This document shows, piece by piece, positions 41,547 through 48,895 of a stretch of 64,000 nt of DNA (the first letter of the stretch is position 1; the number at the start of each line of letters is the position of its first letter). Where the stretch lies: NCBI RefSeq assembly GCF_025354735.1, contig NZ_JANXMI010000038.1, positions 81,112 to 145,111 on the forward strand, read 5' to 3'. A model generated the notes under the pieces. It was given only the letters and a program-made list of their open reading frames with translations. It had not been told where the DNA came from and searched no databases. Made by a program: the position numbers and the translations under genes. This DNA comes from Rugamonas sp. Its GTDB lineage: Bacteria; Pseudomonadota; Gammaproteobacteria; Burkholderiales; Burkholderiaceae_D.

Positions 41547-42233
41547 ATGAAAATACTGATCTTAATTTTGCTAATGAGTTCATCTTCTTACTCTTCAGCA
41601 TCTGATGTTGATATTCTCAAGGAGGCATGTGTTTCACTAAAGACACCTGCGAAAAGAATCGAGTGTTTGGACGCTATCGGCAGAGTTAATTTCACCACAA
41701 AGAAAGACGCCATTCACCCTCTACCCGCTCCTGCGGAGAAGGCATTTCCTGAATTGGCTCACGAAGACTGGGCGAAATTAGTAAGTGTAAAAAACGACTC
41801 TTTTTCCAAGGATATACAGTTCAGCGGAATATCGAAAAACGAGGGGAAAACATTCGGCTCGCCCGAATATAGTTGGAAGGCAAATGCCTTCCTGGGCAAG
41901 ACGTCAGGACTGGACACGTATATGATTTCTTTTAACGATCTATACGTGGCAGCGAAATGGAAAATGTGGACTTGGGCAAGCAGCGATCGGGCGGAAGACT
42001 TAAAGATACTACAGGGCCACCGCGACGTTTCATCCTGCGGTGCCGGCACATGCCTGTTCTCTGAACCGCTAGGAATTATGGTTGATCGTAAATTCATGAT
42101 CGACGCTGCCAATCAAGGGATTTGGATTAAATTAAAGTCCCAGACAGGCGAAGAATTTTCGCTAAAGGTATCGAGTGAGGATGCTTCCGCACTGCTTAGC
42201 GCGGTTGCGGAGTGTAAGCTCAACTTGTGCTGA
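41547..42233 (+). CDS. Secreted moron-like protein downstream of cI
   Basis: A 228-residue protein. Residues 1-19 form a signal peptide (MKILILILLMSSSSYSSA, cleavage near SSA-SD). The mature part has several Cys (CVSL, CLDAI, SCGAGTC, CKLNLC), suggesting disulfides in the periplasm. GC is clearly lower than in nearby structural genes. Being next to cI and expressed with it in the lysogen, it is a typical lysogenic-conversion gene, possibly superinfection exclusion. No family is recognised. Confidence 0.75.
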   Translation: MKILILILLMSSSSYSSASDVDILKEACVSLKTPAKRIECLDAIGRVNFTTKKDAIHPLPAPAEKAFPELAHEDWAKLVSVKNDSFSKDIQFSGISKNEGKTFGSPEYSWKANAFLGKTSGLDTYMISFNDLYVAAKWKMWTWASSDRAEDLKILQGHRDVSSCGAGTCLFSEPLGIMVDRKFMIDAANQGIWIKLKSQTGEEFSLKVSSEDASALLSAVAECKLNLC

Positions 42234-42250
42234 GCTACGGAATGAAATAG

Positions 42251-42274
42251 CCCGCGCACCATCCGATGCGCGGG
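42251..42274. terminator. Hairpin after the moron gene
   Basis: CCCGCGCA (42251-42258), loop CCATCCGA, TGCGCGGG (42267-42274) is a perfect eight-pair stem between convergent genes. There is no long T-run on the plus strand; CTATTT follows on the minus strand. It is a likely weak bidirectional terminator. Confidence 0.55.
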
Positions 42275-42341
42275 TCGAACTGGCATGGCGATCAGCCCGA
42301 CCGGGGGGGCAAGGGCCTATTTTTCCAGGGCCCTGCCACCC

Positions 42342-43379
42342 TTAAATAACGCTCGCTAAGTAGGCAATCTCTCGCTGATATCGGGTCACACTCTCATTTA
42401 CCTGAAGCCGCTTCCCGTCGACACTATGGAACTGTCCAATTTTAAGTTTGGAAATAGGAATGCTTTTTGCTCCACTTATTTGCCCGCTAGATACAAAATC
42501 ATCAGTGATAACAAAGGCGTCGCTGAGCTGGCCATGATCAAAGAGGGATGGATACTTCTCCGCTATTTTTAACGCACGCTCAATATACATTTGACTGGCC
42601 CGGCCAGGCGTAGACGCAAGGCGACCTTTCGACCCAGCCATAGTCATTACGATTGCAGCGACCTTCGGCGAACTAATATTGCCTCCCCTCACATTCCAAA
42701 CGCCGAAATCTTTTTTGGCGTTACTCATCATATCCAGTGTGAGCGACAAAGAATCGATCGAGTGCTCGTCGACCCGCACTGGAATTATAATCGCGTCCGA
42801 AGCGCACCATGCCAAGTGCGTACCACCGGCATAGAATGGGCTGGTATCCATCAGCAGATGGTTGCAGCCTTTATCCGCCGCCTCAGCATCTAAAATTTCA
42901 CGCAGGCTGAATAGTAAGCGCTTCACCGCTTGAGGATCGGCACGAGAAAGGCCGACCTGTAATTGCTGGTAGAGCGTAGAGGGGAAGGCGAACATTTCGG
43001 CGTCCCCTGGTAATACGTAGCATGCCTTCCCACCCTTGAAATCCTCGCAGTGATTGCTGACGCGGTAAGACACATCCTGGAGCAAATCGCCAAACGCTGG
43101 ACCAAGCAGTTTTGGCAGGAGCGCTTTGGCCACGGTGACGTCAGGGGATGCGCCTCGCATTAGCGTTTCGGTCAAATTTCCCTGTGGGCACAGATCGGCT
43201 ACTAACAATGTATTTTTTCGCGAAATCTCATAGGAGAGATTAAACGACATAGTTGATTTGCCAACGCCTCCGCGCAAATTGGAGACTGCGTAGCTGCGAT
43301 AACGCAACCCTCCGGGCATGGTAACGCCGTTCTCGACTACGTCTGAATAACGCTCGAGAACCTGCTCGACTGTAGACAT
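42342..43379 (-). CDS. ParA/MinD-type partition ATPase
   Basis: A 345-residue ATPase. The deviant Walker A is NLRGGVGKSTMSFNLSYEI (Gly-Gly-Val-Gly-Lys-Ser, about residues 36-43), then VADLCPQGNLTETL (Walker A' Asp) and HLLMDTSPF (Walker B) about residue 173. AAAGGAGAGAAAT precedes the ATG. No parB-like gene or centromere repeat follows. In an integrated prophage a ParA could act in plasmid-like maintenance after excision, in positioning, or as a moron. It lies in the repressor-side region and is likely expressed in the lysogen. Confidence 0.88.
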   Translation of the reverse strand: MSTVEQVLERYSDVVENGVTMPGGLRYRSYAVSNLRGGVGKSTMSFNLSYEISRKNTLLVADLCPQGNLTETLMRGASPDVTVAKALLPKLLGPAFGDLLQDVSYRVSNHCEDFKGGKACYVLPGDAEMFAFPSTLYQQLQVGLSRADPQAVKRLLFSLREILDAEAADKGCNHLLMDTSPFYAGGTHLAWCASDAIIIPVRVDEHSIDSLSLTLDMMSNAKKDFGVWNVRGGNISSPKVAAIVMTMAGSKGRLASTPGRASQMYIERALKIAEKYPSLFDHGQLSDAFVITDDFVSSGQISGAKSIPISKLKIGQFHSVDGKRLQVNESVTRYQREIAYLASVI

Positions 43380-43777
43380 ATTTCTCTCCTTTGGTGGGTG
43401 CAGGCGAAAGCATATACCGCAGGAGATGCAAAAACAAGCAGGGATAACAAATAAGTGCAGGCTCTACTAAAATATGCAGGAGATTGCTTTTCCCATACGA
43501 TACAGGTTGCCCAGCGACGACTATTGCATCCCCATGTGCCGCACCACGATGACGCTAGCCAGTCACTGCTGATCCACATCGATCTGCCGATGCTTGCCAT
43601 CGACGGCGCCGTTGCGCCAGCCATGCCAGTAGGAGCGGCTGAACGCGCTACCAGGCTCATCGGCGCCCTCCCCGCTGGCTTCACAGAAGCCTTGATGCTC
43701 AGCCCGCCCAGCGCGGGCTTTTTTATGCCTAGTGCCGGCTGCGCGCCAGGCGCTGCGCGGGCAGGCCTGGCGCCAGC
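43380..43777. other. 398-bp gap upstream of the ParA gene
   Basis: It holds the ParA ribosome site, a plus-strand frame of 108 residues starting at GTG 43455 (Ala/Pro/His-rich), and an intrinsic terminator inside that frame at 43701-43724. The terminator position argues against a full-length gene. A shorter plus-strand transcript or small RNA ending at the terminator is possible. Confidence 0.4.
43701..43724 (+). terminator. Intrinsic terminator, plus strand
   Basis: AGCCCGC, loop CCAGC, GCGGGCT followed by TTTTTT. Strong seven-pair stem. Its upstream plus-strand transcript is unidentified. Confidence 0.75.
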
Positions 43778-44092
43778 TTAGGTCGCCATTTCCAGCGTCA
43801 GCATGCCGTCGATCACATCGATGACGTCGGCGGCGCCGTACACGCTGCGCTGAACATCGCCCACCTTGAACAGCGCATTTAGCGCGGTGCGCTCCTTGCG
43901 CTTGATCGCGGCGATCTCGTTCCGGATCTCATTCAGCAACCGCCATTGTGGATGACTATACCCTGGCGCCCGCCCTGCCTTGGGCCAGATCACCTTTTCA
44001 AGAGCGAGGCGCTGCTTGTTTAGCTGTGTGCGCTTTGCGCGCAGGGCGTGCCACTGCATGGTGGCATGAATGAGTTCGCGATCGTGGTTCAT
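43778..44092 (-). CDS. Hypothetical protein downstream of the Rha-like gene
   Basis: A 104-residue helical, basic protein (MNHDRELIHATMQWHALRAKRTQLNKQR...). The start lies four bases after the upstream stop with a weak TAGGT site. Possibly co-transcribed with the Rha-like regulator. No family is recognised. Confidence 0.6.
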   Translation of the reverse strand: MNHDRELIHATMQWHALRAKRTQLNKQRLALEKVIWPKAGRAPGYSHPQWRLLNEIRNEIAAIKRKERTALNALFKVGDVQRSVYGAADVIDVIDGMLTLEMAT

Positions 44093-44095
44093 GAC

Positions 44096-44881
44096 CTACC
44101 CCATGTCAAGTTGTCCCTGCGTACCTGCGGCGGCGCCCTTCGGCCGAACCAGCTCACCAATACGCGCAACGCCGGCGGCGTTGTAGCGGAAGCTCGGCAT
44201 CTGCTTGTCCGAGCTGCGTGACTTGTCCAGCATGAACTCGCCGTACTGTGGAATTTTCAGGCCGTGCTCGTTTGCCAGCTTGCCGACGGCATTTTTGCTG
44301 ATCCCGTGAATTTTGCCGACCTCGGTCGCCGAGATCATCTTTTCTATGGTTGGTAGCGGCATTACGTCTTGGCCGGCCACAGTGTTGACAAGCGCGGCGT
44401 AGATTCCCTGCTGCGCTGGCAAGCCGAGCGCCGGGAACTTCGCGCACAACTCGGCCGCGACGCGCGTGGTGATCTCTAGTGCGCGGGCCTGACGGAATGA
44501 GTCAAGGGATGGATTGGCGCTCCGGCGCGTCTGCTGGACGGGAAGCATACCCGACTCCAGCTCGACCAGGCGGTCATAGACCTTCGTCTGCACCGCGAGC
44601 GATTCCGACATCACCATCAGCTCTGATTCCCGCTTCGGCAGGTGATAGCACTTGCTTTGCCGCGACGATCCGTTTGGCCCCGGCACTTGAACGTGGCCTA
44701 AGAATTTAGGCGACGTTATCCCAGGGTGCTTTTCAATTTTCACCATGAAATTATCGTGTCGCAGCTCGGCTGAGCCCGGCTCTCGCATTTCATTGATGAT
44801 ATCGACCAGCTCGATGCTGGACATCGTGACCGCCTGTGCGGCGGCGGCCTTCAACAACTCATATTTGACGCGATCATTCAT
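44096..44881 (-). CDS. Rha-family phage regulatory protein
   Basis: A 261-residue protein. The N-terminal part SSIELVDIINEMREPGSAELRHDNFMVKIEKHP and YHLPKRESELMVMSE.. follow the Rha pattern (substrate-domain opening plus YxLxxxxxxLL). The C-terminal part, SATEVGKIHGISKNAVGKLANEHGLKIPQYGEF, is an Ant/KilAC-like HTH. AAGGA is five bases from ATG 44879-44881. Rha proteins interfere with phage growth when IHF is missing and may act as regulators. Confidence 0.75.
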   Translation of the reverse strand: MNDRVKYELLKAAAAQAVTMSSIELVDIINEMREPGSAELRHDNFMVKIEKHPGITSPKFLGHVQVPGPNGSSRQSKCYHLPKRESELMVMSESLAVQTKVYDRLVELESGMLPVQQTRRSANPSLDSFRQARALEITTRVAAELCAKFPALGLPAQQGIYAALVNTVAGQDVMPLPTIEKMISATEVGKIHGISKNAVGKLANEHGLKIPQYGEFMLDKSRSSDKQMPSFRYNAAGVARIGELVRPKGAAAGTQGQLDMG

Positions 44882-45123
44882 AGCAATCCTTAGTGGATTT
44901 TTTGATAATTCGGACTCTTCATTCTGGCTATAAAAGTCCGCGAGCGCAAGCCAACAGCCATCCTGTTGCAAATCGTTAACCCCGCCTTAAGCGGAATCGC
45001 ACAGATCGCTCTTCGTTGGCTGTGTGACCATTGGTGATATTCCCCGTTATCAATTTCGCTACAATGAAACGCGCCCACAGCTTCCCGGCCCCGGGCGCGC
45101 CCAACCTACTACGAAAGAAAATA

Positions 45124-45450
45124 ATGTCTGATGCAATGACTGAATATCAAGAAGCTTACGACGCCAACCAATCGGCGACCGCCGAGTGTAATGCCATCGC
45201 AGCAACTATCAAATCTGCGGGCGCCATTTTGAAGGATTGGAAAGTGGCCACGATGGACAATATTGAAATCAATGTACCGGGATTACTCTTCGAAAATCCC
45301 CACATGCGAATCGACGCACGAAAGTGGCCTACTGCTGCCGCGATCGCCTCAGCCCTTACTAACTATCACGCGACAAAACGAGAAGAAAATGTGAAGTACA
45401 ACGCATTGCCGCTGAAGTTCCAGAAGCTGATTAATCCGCCGACAAACTGA
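45124..45450 (+). CDS. Hypothetical protein
   Basis: A 108-residue protein (MSDAMTEYQEAYDANQSATAECNAIAATI...), Ala- and Asn-rich with a coiled-coil-like first half and an IDARKWPTAAAIASAL helix. GC is moderate. A TACAAT -10-like hexamer is at 45059-45064. It is expressed divergently from the Rha-like gene. No family is recognised. Confidence 0.6.
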   Translation: MSDAMTEYQEAYDANQSATAECNAIAATIKSAGAILKDWKVATMDNIEINVPGLLFENPHMRIDARKWPTAAAIASALTNYHATKREENVKYNALPLKFQKLINPPTN

Positions 45451-45682
45451 GGTACTCGACGCCGCCGCTGCGCTTCATATCCCGGTCGTCTTCAATAAGC
45501 CAGGCAAGGCAGTCGCGGCCCTTGTCGTCGACGAACTTCACGCTCAATTCCACGCCGGTGGCTTTTTTGAAGATCGCGCGCATGGCGTCCAGCATTTGCG
45601 TGGTCGTTAAAGGTTGTCCATTACTTACTTCGGTACTCGCAGCTCCTTCGGGAGCTTTTTCAATTCCAACATCGTTGTTCAT
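45431..45682 (-). CDS. Hypothetical protein
   Basis: An 83-residue acidic protein: MNNDVGIEKAPEGAAS..., then a domain with LDAMRAIFKKATGVELSVKFVDDKGRDCLAWL. AAAGG is seven bases from ATG 45680-45682. Its 3' end overlaps the plus-strand gene by 20 bases. Function unknown. Confidence 0.55.
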   Translation of the reverse strand: MNNDVGIEKAPEGAASTEVSNGQPLTTTQMLDAMRAIFKKATGVELSVKFVDDKGRDCLAWLIEDDRDMKRSGGVEYLSLSAD

Positions 45683-45780
45683 CACGTGCCTTTCTGGTTA
45701 TTTTTGTGGATCGGGCCTTACCGCCAAGCGGCGAATTTTTTGCGCCGCCGGCCTTTTGCAGCCTTCCCTCTATAAATTGC

Positions 45781-45910
45781 CCTTGAAGTAAGGTATTTGC
45801 TCTTGGTCTTCAAGGTCAAGAGCAACTGCTTCAAGGCTATCGGGGCGGAGGGAAAAGACTCAGCTATCCCAAGCGTAGTCTTTTCAGGGATCGGTGCATC
45901 GGTCCATGAC
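45781..45910. ncRNA. Structured noncoding candidate in the lysogeny region
   Basis: CCTTGAAG (45781-45788) pairs with CTTCAAGG (45829-45836) and encloses TTGCTCTTG/CAAGAGCAA (45797-45805 / 45817-45825). A second hairpin follows, AAAAGACT (45853-45860) with AGTCTTTT (45877-45884). Three perfect stems in about 105 bases, inside a 496-bp gap (45683-46178) without genes, suggest a structured RNA or a protein-bound DNA element. The strand is not clear. Another hairpin (ATCGCCG/CGGCGAT) lies at about 46050-46072. Confidence 0.45.
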
Positions 45911-46092
45911 TCGTCAGCCTTGCCGGTCTAGGGTGCTAACTTCGCCGCCCTTGTGCGTATCTCAGACCGTCCCACAGTACGCCTATCCCAACACCCCTGC
46001 CGGCGGTTCCCGACGGATGCTGCGGCCGATACGTCGGCGCGCCCTACTTGATCGCCGGTTTTTTCGGCGATGGATGATTGTAGCAAATAAAT

Positions 46093-46143
46093 TTAGGTAT
46101 ACCGAAATAAATGATTGACTTTGAATTTAGGAATGCCTAAACT
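46093..46143 (+). promoter_or_regulatory. CI-type-operator promoter of the rightward operon
   Basis: -35 TTGACT (46115-46120), 17-base spacer and -10 TAAACT (46138-46143). The spacer contains TTAGGAATGCCTAA (46127-46140). A second site, TTAGGTATACCGAA, lies at 46093-46106. They share the TTAGG..CC(T/G)AA pattern with the cI/cro operators. CI should therefore repress this promoter, making it the second major lytic promoter. Confidence 0.8.
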
Positions 46144-46178
46144 TACTCCATCAACTCACCAACCAGATGGAGCGCCAA

Positions 46179-46766
46179 ATGTCCAAAGCAGCATCAGCAC
46201 CAACCGCACTTGTCCTGCGCACCTGCCGCGCCGACATGGCCAGCACCAAAAATTTCGCATGGCCACAAGTCGGAGAGCGCGCAACTGCTGCGGACTGGAA
46301 TCCTAAGGCTAAGTGCGGCAACGGCCTGCACGGCTGGCTCTACGGCCAAGGCGATCACGAATGCAGCAACTTCCTCGACGCCGATTCGAAGTGGCTGGTT
46401 GTCGAAGTCGCCGAGGCTGGCATCGTCATGCTGGGCGGTAAATGCAAATTTGAGTCAGGCATCGTCCGCTTCGTCGGCGATAAAAAAGGCGCCACGAAAT
46501 ACCTCATGGAAAACGAGCCGCGCTCGGCGAATGTGCCCGTGATTGGCGCGAGCATTAATGTTGGCGATCACGCTGCCGGGCAGGTTGGAGCACTGGGATC
46601 GCTGACCGGTGGCAACCGCTCCACGCTGACCGGTGGCAACCGCTCCACGCTGACCGGTGGCAACCGCTCCACGCTGACCGGTGGCAACCGCTCCACGCTG
46701 ACGATCAAATATTGGGACGTAAAAAAAGGGCTATCCGGAATAACTGGTGGAAACGACTATGACTGA
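46179..46766 (+). CDS. Tandem-repeat protein, DUF7666-like
   Basis: A 195-residue protein, first gene of the rightward operon. The N-terminal 135 residues have CRADMASTKNFAWPQVG and KCGNGLHGWLYGQGD, as in phage repeat proteins of DUF7666 type. Residues about 141-174 are four exact copies of LTGGNRST, coded by 24-bp tandem repeats (46602-46697). GGAG six bases before ATG 46179 sets the start; an in-frame ATG four codons earlier exists. Function unknown; the repeats probably form a beta solenoid. Confidence 0.68.
   Translation: MSKAASAPTALVLRTCRADMASTKNFAWPQVGERATAADWNPKAKCGNGLHGWLYGQGDHECSNFLDADSKWLVVEVAEAGIVMLGGKCKFESGIVRFVGDKKGATKYLMENEPRSANVPVIGASINVGDHAAGQVGALGSLTGGNRSTLTGGNRSTLTGGNRSTLTGGNRSTLTIKYWDVKKGLSGITGGNDYD
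46602..46697. repeat. Four exact 24-bp tandem repeats
   Basis: The unit CTGACCGGTGGCAACCGCTC plus CACG occurs four times without a mismatch, coding LTGGNRST. Exact identity implies recent expansion or gene conversion. Confidence 0.95.
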
Positions 46767-47373
46767 ACAACTTCAAAAACCGGAATATCGTGTGGAAAGC
46801 GTGGCCGTCTTGTTTGCCAGGTGCGACAGCAATTACAAGGATTTACCTGGCTGCGACGTGTGGGACATCGAGCGCGATGCTACGCGCTGGCCTGGTGGTG
46901 TGCCGGTAGTTGCGCATCCTCCTTGTCGCGCATGGGGGCGTCTGCGGCACTTTTCTAACCCGCGACCAGGGGAAAAAGAGTTGGCCCTGTGGGCGGTAGA
47001 CCAGGTGCGACAGTTTGGCGGTGTTTTGGAGCACCCCAGCGCGTCTACACTCTGGCCAGCTGCTGGACTGCCTGCACCTGGTAAGCGGGATGCATGGGGT
47101 GGCTGGACGCTCCCGGTGCATCAAAACTGGTGGGGACATAGGGCTGAAAAGTGCACCCTGCTTTATATCGTTGGGTGCGAGCCAAGCGATATACCGGCTC
47201 TCCCGCTTGTCCTCGGTGAGGCCAGTCATGTTGTTCAGAGTCGGAAACGAGCTGGAAGCCGTCCCCACATTTCAAAATCGGAGCGGGAGCATACCCCTCC
47301 AGCTTTCGCAAAATGGCTCTTTGACCTGGCGGCTAAATGTTCGATTCCACACGAAAGGGCTATTGTCCAATGA
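46759..47373 (+). CDS. Hypothetical early phage protein with PPC motif
   Basis: A 204-residue protein. VVAHPPCRAWGRLRHF and WAVDQVRQFGGVLEHPSASTLW are reminiscent of the catalytic PPC loop and following segment of cytosine-5 methyltransferases, but SAM-binding and target motifs are missing. It may be a degenerate relative. It overlaps the preceding gene by eight bases. C-terminus contains KSEREHTPPAFAKWL. Confidence 0.6.
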   Translation: MTEQLQKPEYRVESVAVLFARCDSNYKDLPGCDVWDIERDATRWPGGVPVVAHPPCRAWGRLRHFSNPRPGEKELALWAVDQVRQFGGVLEHPSASTLWPAAGLPAPGKRDAWGGWTLPVHQNWWGHRAEKCTLLYIVGCEPSDIPALPLVLGEASHVVQSRKRAGSRPHISKSEREHTPPAFAKWLFDLAAKCSIPHERAIVQ

Positions 47374-47512
47374 AGTACTTTCCACACATTAATCCGGATA
47401 GCCAAAAAAAGAATGCTGGCGCGCGAAATTTGCCGAGGTTGGCGAAGATGGAATCGAGGCAAATGTGGCGTACACGCTCGATGAAAACCATAACTTCATT
47501 GCGGAGAAATAA
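47370..47512 (+). CDS. Small ORF needing a -1 frameshift at A AAA AAG
   Basis: ATG 47370 overlaps the upstream stop (ATGA) and encodes MKYFPHINPDSQKK, then reads Arg/Pro/Ser-rich non-coding-like sequence. At CAA AAA AAG (heptamer A AAA AAG, 47405-47411) a -1 shift enters a frame coding ECWRAKFAEVGEDGIEAN...FIAEK, which ends at TAA 47510-47512, four bases before the next ATG. This is the most slippery E. coli heptamer. Programmed shift, indel mutation or sequencing error in the seven-A run cannot be told apart. Product 47 residues. Confidence 0.5.
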
Positions 47513-47515
47513 GCC

Positions 47516-47590
47516 ATGTCCCCAGCCGAATTGCAAGCCCTCGCCGAAGCCACTCGTCGCGGTGACGCGGCATTTGCTGCTCAAGGTTGA
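47516..47590 (+). CDS. 24-residue micro-ORF
   Basis: MSPAELQALAEATRRGDAAFAAQG, a short helical peptide between two tightly packed genes (four and five bases away). The sequence is protein-like, but the small size keeps confidence low. Confidence 0.4.
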   Translation: MSPAELQALAEATRRGDAAFAAQG

Positions 47591-47595
47591 TCGCC

Positions 47596-47742
47596 ATGAC
47601 GACGACCACGCATCCGACCAAAGAACTGGTCCGCGCCGTGATGGTGCAGCACCGAGCAGATCGCACGCCGCCGATGTCGCCTGAGCAGTTCAAGCGCGAG
47701 CTGGGCTGGAAGATGCTGGCCGGCGCCCGGGGTGCGGCATGA
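47596..47742 (+). CDS. 48-residue hypothetical protein
   Basis: MTTTTHPTKELVRAVMVQHRAD.. followed by PPMSPEQFKRELGWKMLAG, an EQFKRELGW pattern common in small phage proteins. ATGA overlap with the next gene. Function unknown. Confidence 0.55.
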   Translation: MTTTTHPTKELVRAVMVQHRADRTPPMSPEQFKRELGWKMLAGARGAA

Positions 47743-48161
47743 ATGCGCCAGTGAAGCTGGCGATCCTGGCTGTGCCGGCCGCTCAATCGCCGATGGACCG
47801 CGACGAACGCCGCGACGTTGAGATTGCCCACCTGGCTCGCGTCCACTTCTCCGCTGACCGCGCCTCGATCATCGCCGGCACCGGCTTCACGACCAACGAT
47901 GCCAGCAACTCGCTGCAGCAGTTCTTCGCCGACTCGCCGGAATTGGGCGAGCTGATCCGCGCCGCCCTGTCTGGCAGTGCCGAAGTGGTCGGCAAGCGCT
48001 TCGCTGATCTGGTCGTCAAGGTCATGCAGGACGACGCCGAGGCAGCTGCAAAACACGATGTCGAGTGCATGGAACGCGCCGCGATGGCCGACCCCGACAA
48101 CTTTCGGCCGAAGACGCGCAGCCAGGTTGCGGCGTTGGATTGGCTTACCGCCGGAGCGTAA
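47739..48161 (+). CDS. Hypothetical phage protein
   Basis: A 140-residue protein, helical, with DRDERRDVEIAHLARVHFSADRASIIAGTGFTTNDASN in the middle. Starts by ATGA overlap. No known family. It is part of the rightward operon. Confidence 0.65.
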   Translation: MNAPVKLAILAVPAAQSPMDRDERRDVEIAHLARVHFSADRASIIAGTGFTTNDASNSLQQFFADSPELGELIRAALSGSAEVVGKRFADLVVKVMQDDAEAAAKHDVECMERAAMADPDNFRPKTRSQVAALDWLTAGA

Positions 48162-48237
48162 AGAACCCAGTCGCCGCACGCTGCAAGTGCGGATGGGCCG
48201 GCGGGCCAGCATAAACGCCAACAGAACCGAGGAAACC

Positions 48238-48486
48238 ATGCTTACGTTGCCAATGACTTATTTGACCTCGGAAATCGACTACAACCCGATGACTGGAATC
48301 CTTACCTGGAATAAGACATCAGAGAACCAGATGCGGGTTGCTGGGACTGAGTGCGGCCGCCCCGATAGGAGCGGCTATCTGGGCACATACAAAGAGCCTG
48401 ATGTTGCAGCAAAAGTCTATGCCGAGGCGGCGAAGGCAGCATTCGGAGAGTTTAGCTTCATCAGCAGGCCCGACGTGCCCAGCTGA
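48238..48486 (+). CDS. HNH/AP2-homing-endonuclease-like remnant
   Basis: An 82-residue protein. YLTSEIDYNPMTGILTWNK is the usual opening of phage HNH homing endonucleases. The C-terminal DVAAKVYAEAAKAAFGEFSFI matches their C-terminal helix. The central His-Asn-His core is missing, so it looks internally deleted. GAGGAAACC precedes the ATG. A 537-bp hairpin-rich gap follows directly. Confidence 0.6.
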   Translation: MLTLPMTYLTSEIDYNPMTGILTWNKTSENQMRVAGTECGRPDRSGYLGTYKEPDVAAKVYAEAAKAAFGEFSFISRPDVPS

Positions 48487-48895
48487 TTAGGTGCGGTAGC
48501 GGTCGCTGGGTGCTGCAACCACCTAGCTTAGCCTTGGACAGGTGAAAAAGTAGACCCAGAGGGATCTGAAATGCCCCCTGACCTGCGCCAGGCGAGCGCA
48601 GGAACCACACAGCAGCAGCGGCGAATTGGCGTACTGCGCAACGGAGGCGGGTAGCACTGTGCACAGTGTCCGCTGGCCGTATGGGCTCTGAAACTCGTGA
48701 CGGTCAGAGGTTGCTGCTGTGTGGTGAATTCCCAGGCTGATGGGATCAAGTGCGGGAAAAAGCCCCTGATGCATTTCAGGGATCGGAGCCGAGAGGCTAG
48801 TCCAGCGGAGATGCTGGAACGGTCAGACCCGTTTGATGCTGGCGAATTGACGATCCTAAATCGTGAAACTTAGGCTGGTTTGAGTCCAGCTAAGC
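48481..48895 (+). ncRNA. Large structured RNA candidate (unknown class)
   Basis: In a gap without genes (48487-49023) at least nine hairpins follow one another. Pairs include TAGGTG/CACCTA (48488/48520), CCTGCGC/GCGCAGG (48582/48596), CTCTGA/TCAGAG (48686/48704), CCCTGA/TCAGGG (48764/48776), CCAGC/GCTGG (48802/48813), AACGG/CCGTT (48818/48829) and CTTAG-CTGG/CCAG-CTAAG (48869-48894), plus the palindrome CACTGTGCACAGTG (48655-48668). A 14-bp stem ACCACACAGCAGCA (48604-48617) with 48712-48725 encloses several of them. This density in a region without genes suggests a structured RNA. The strand is assumed from the operon. Confidence 0.5.

Noticed and set aside
43455..43781. 108-residue plus-strand gene
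   Set aside because: A strong intrinsic terminator lies within it and the composition is Ala/Pro-rich; at most a shorter transcript is likely.
46602..46697. CRISPR or iteron origin
   Set aside because: Four exact 24-bp units without spacers, coding LTGGNRST; no adjacent Rep gene.
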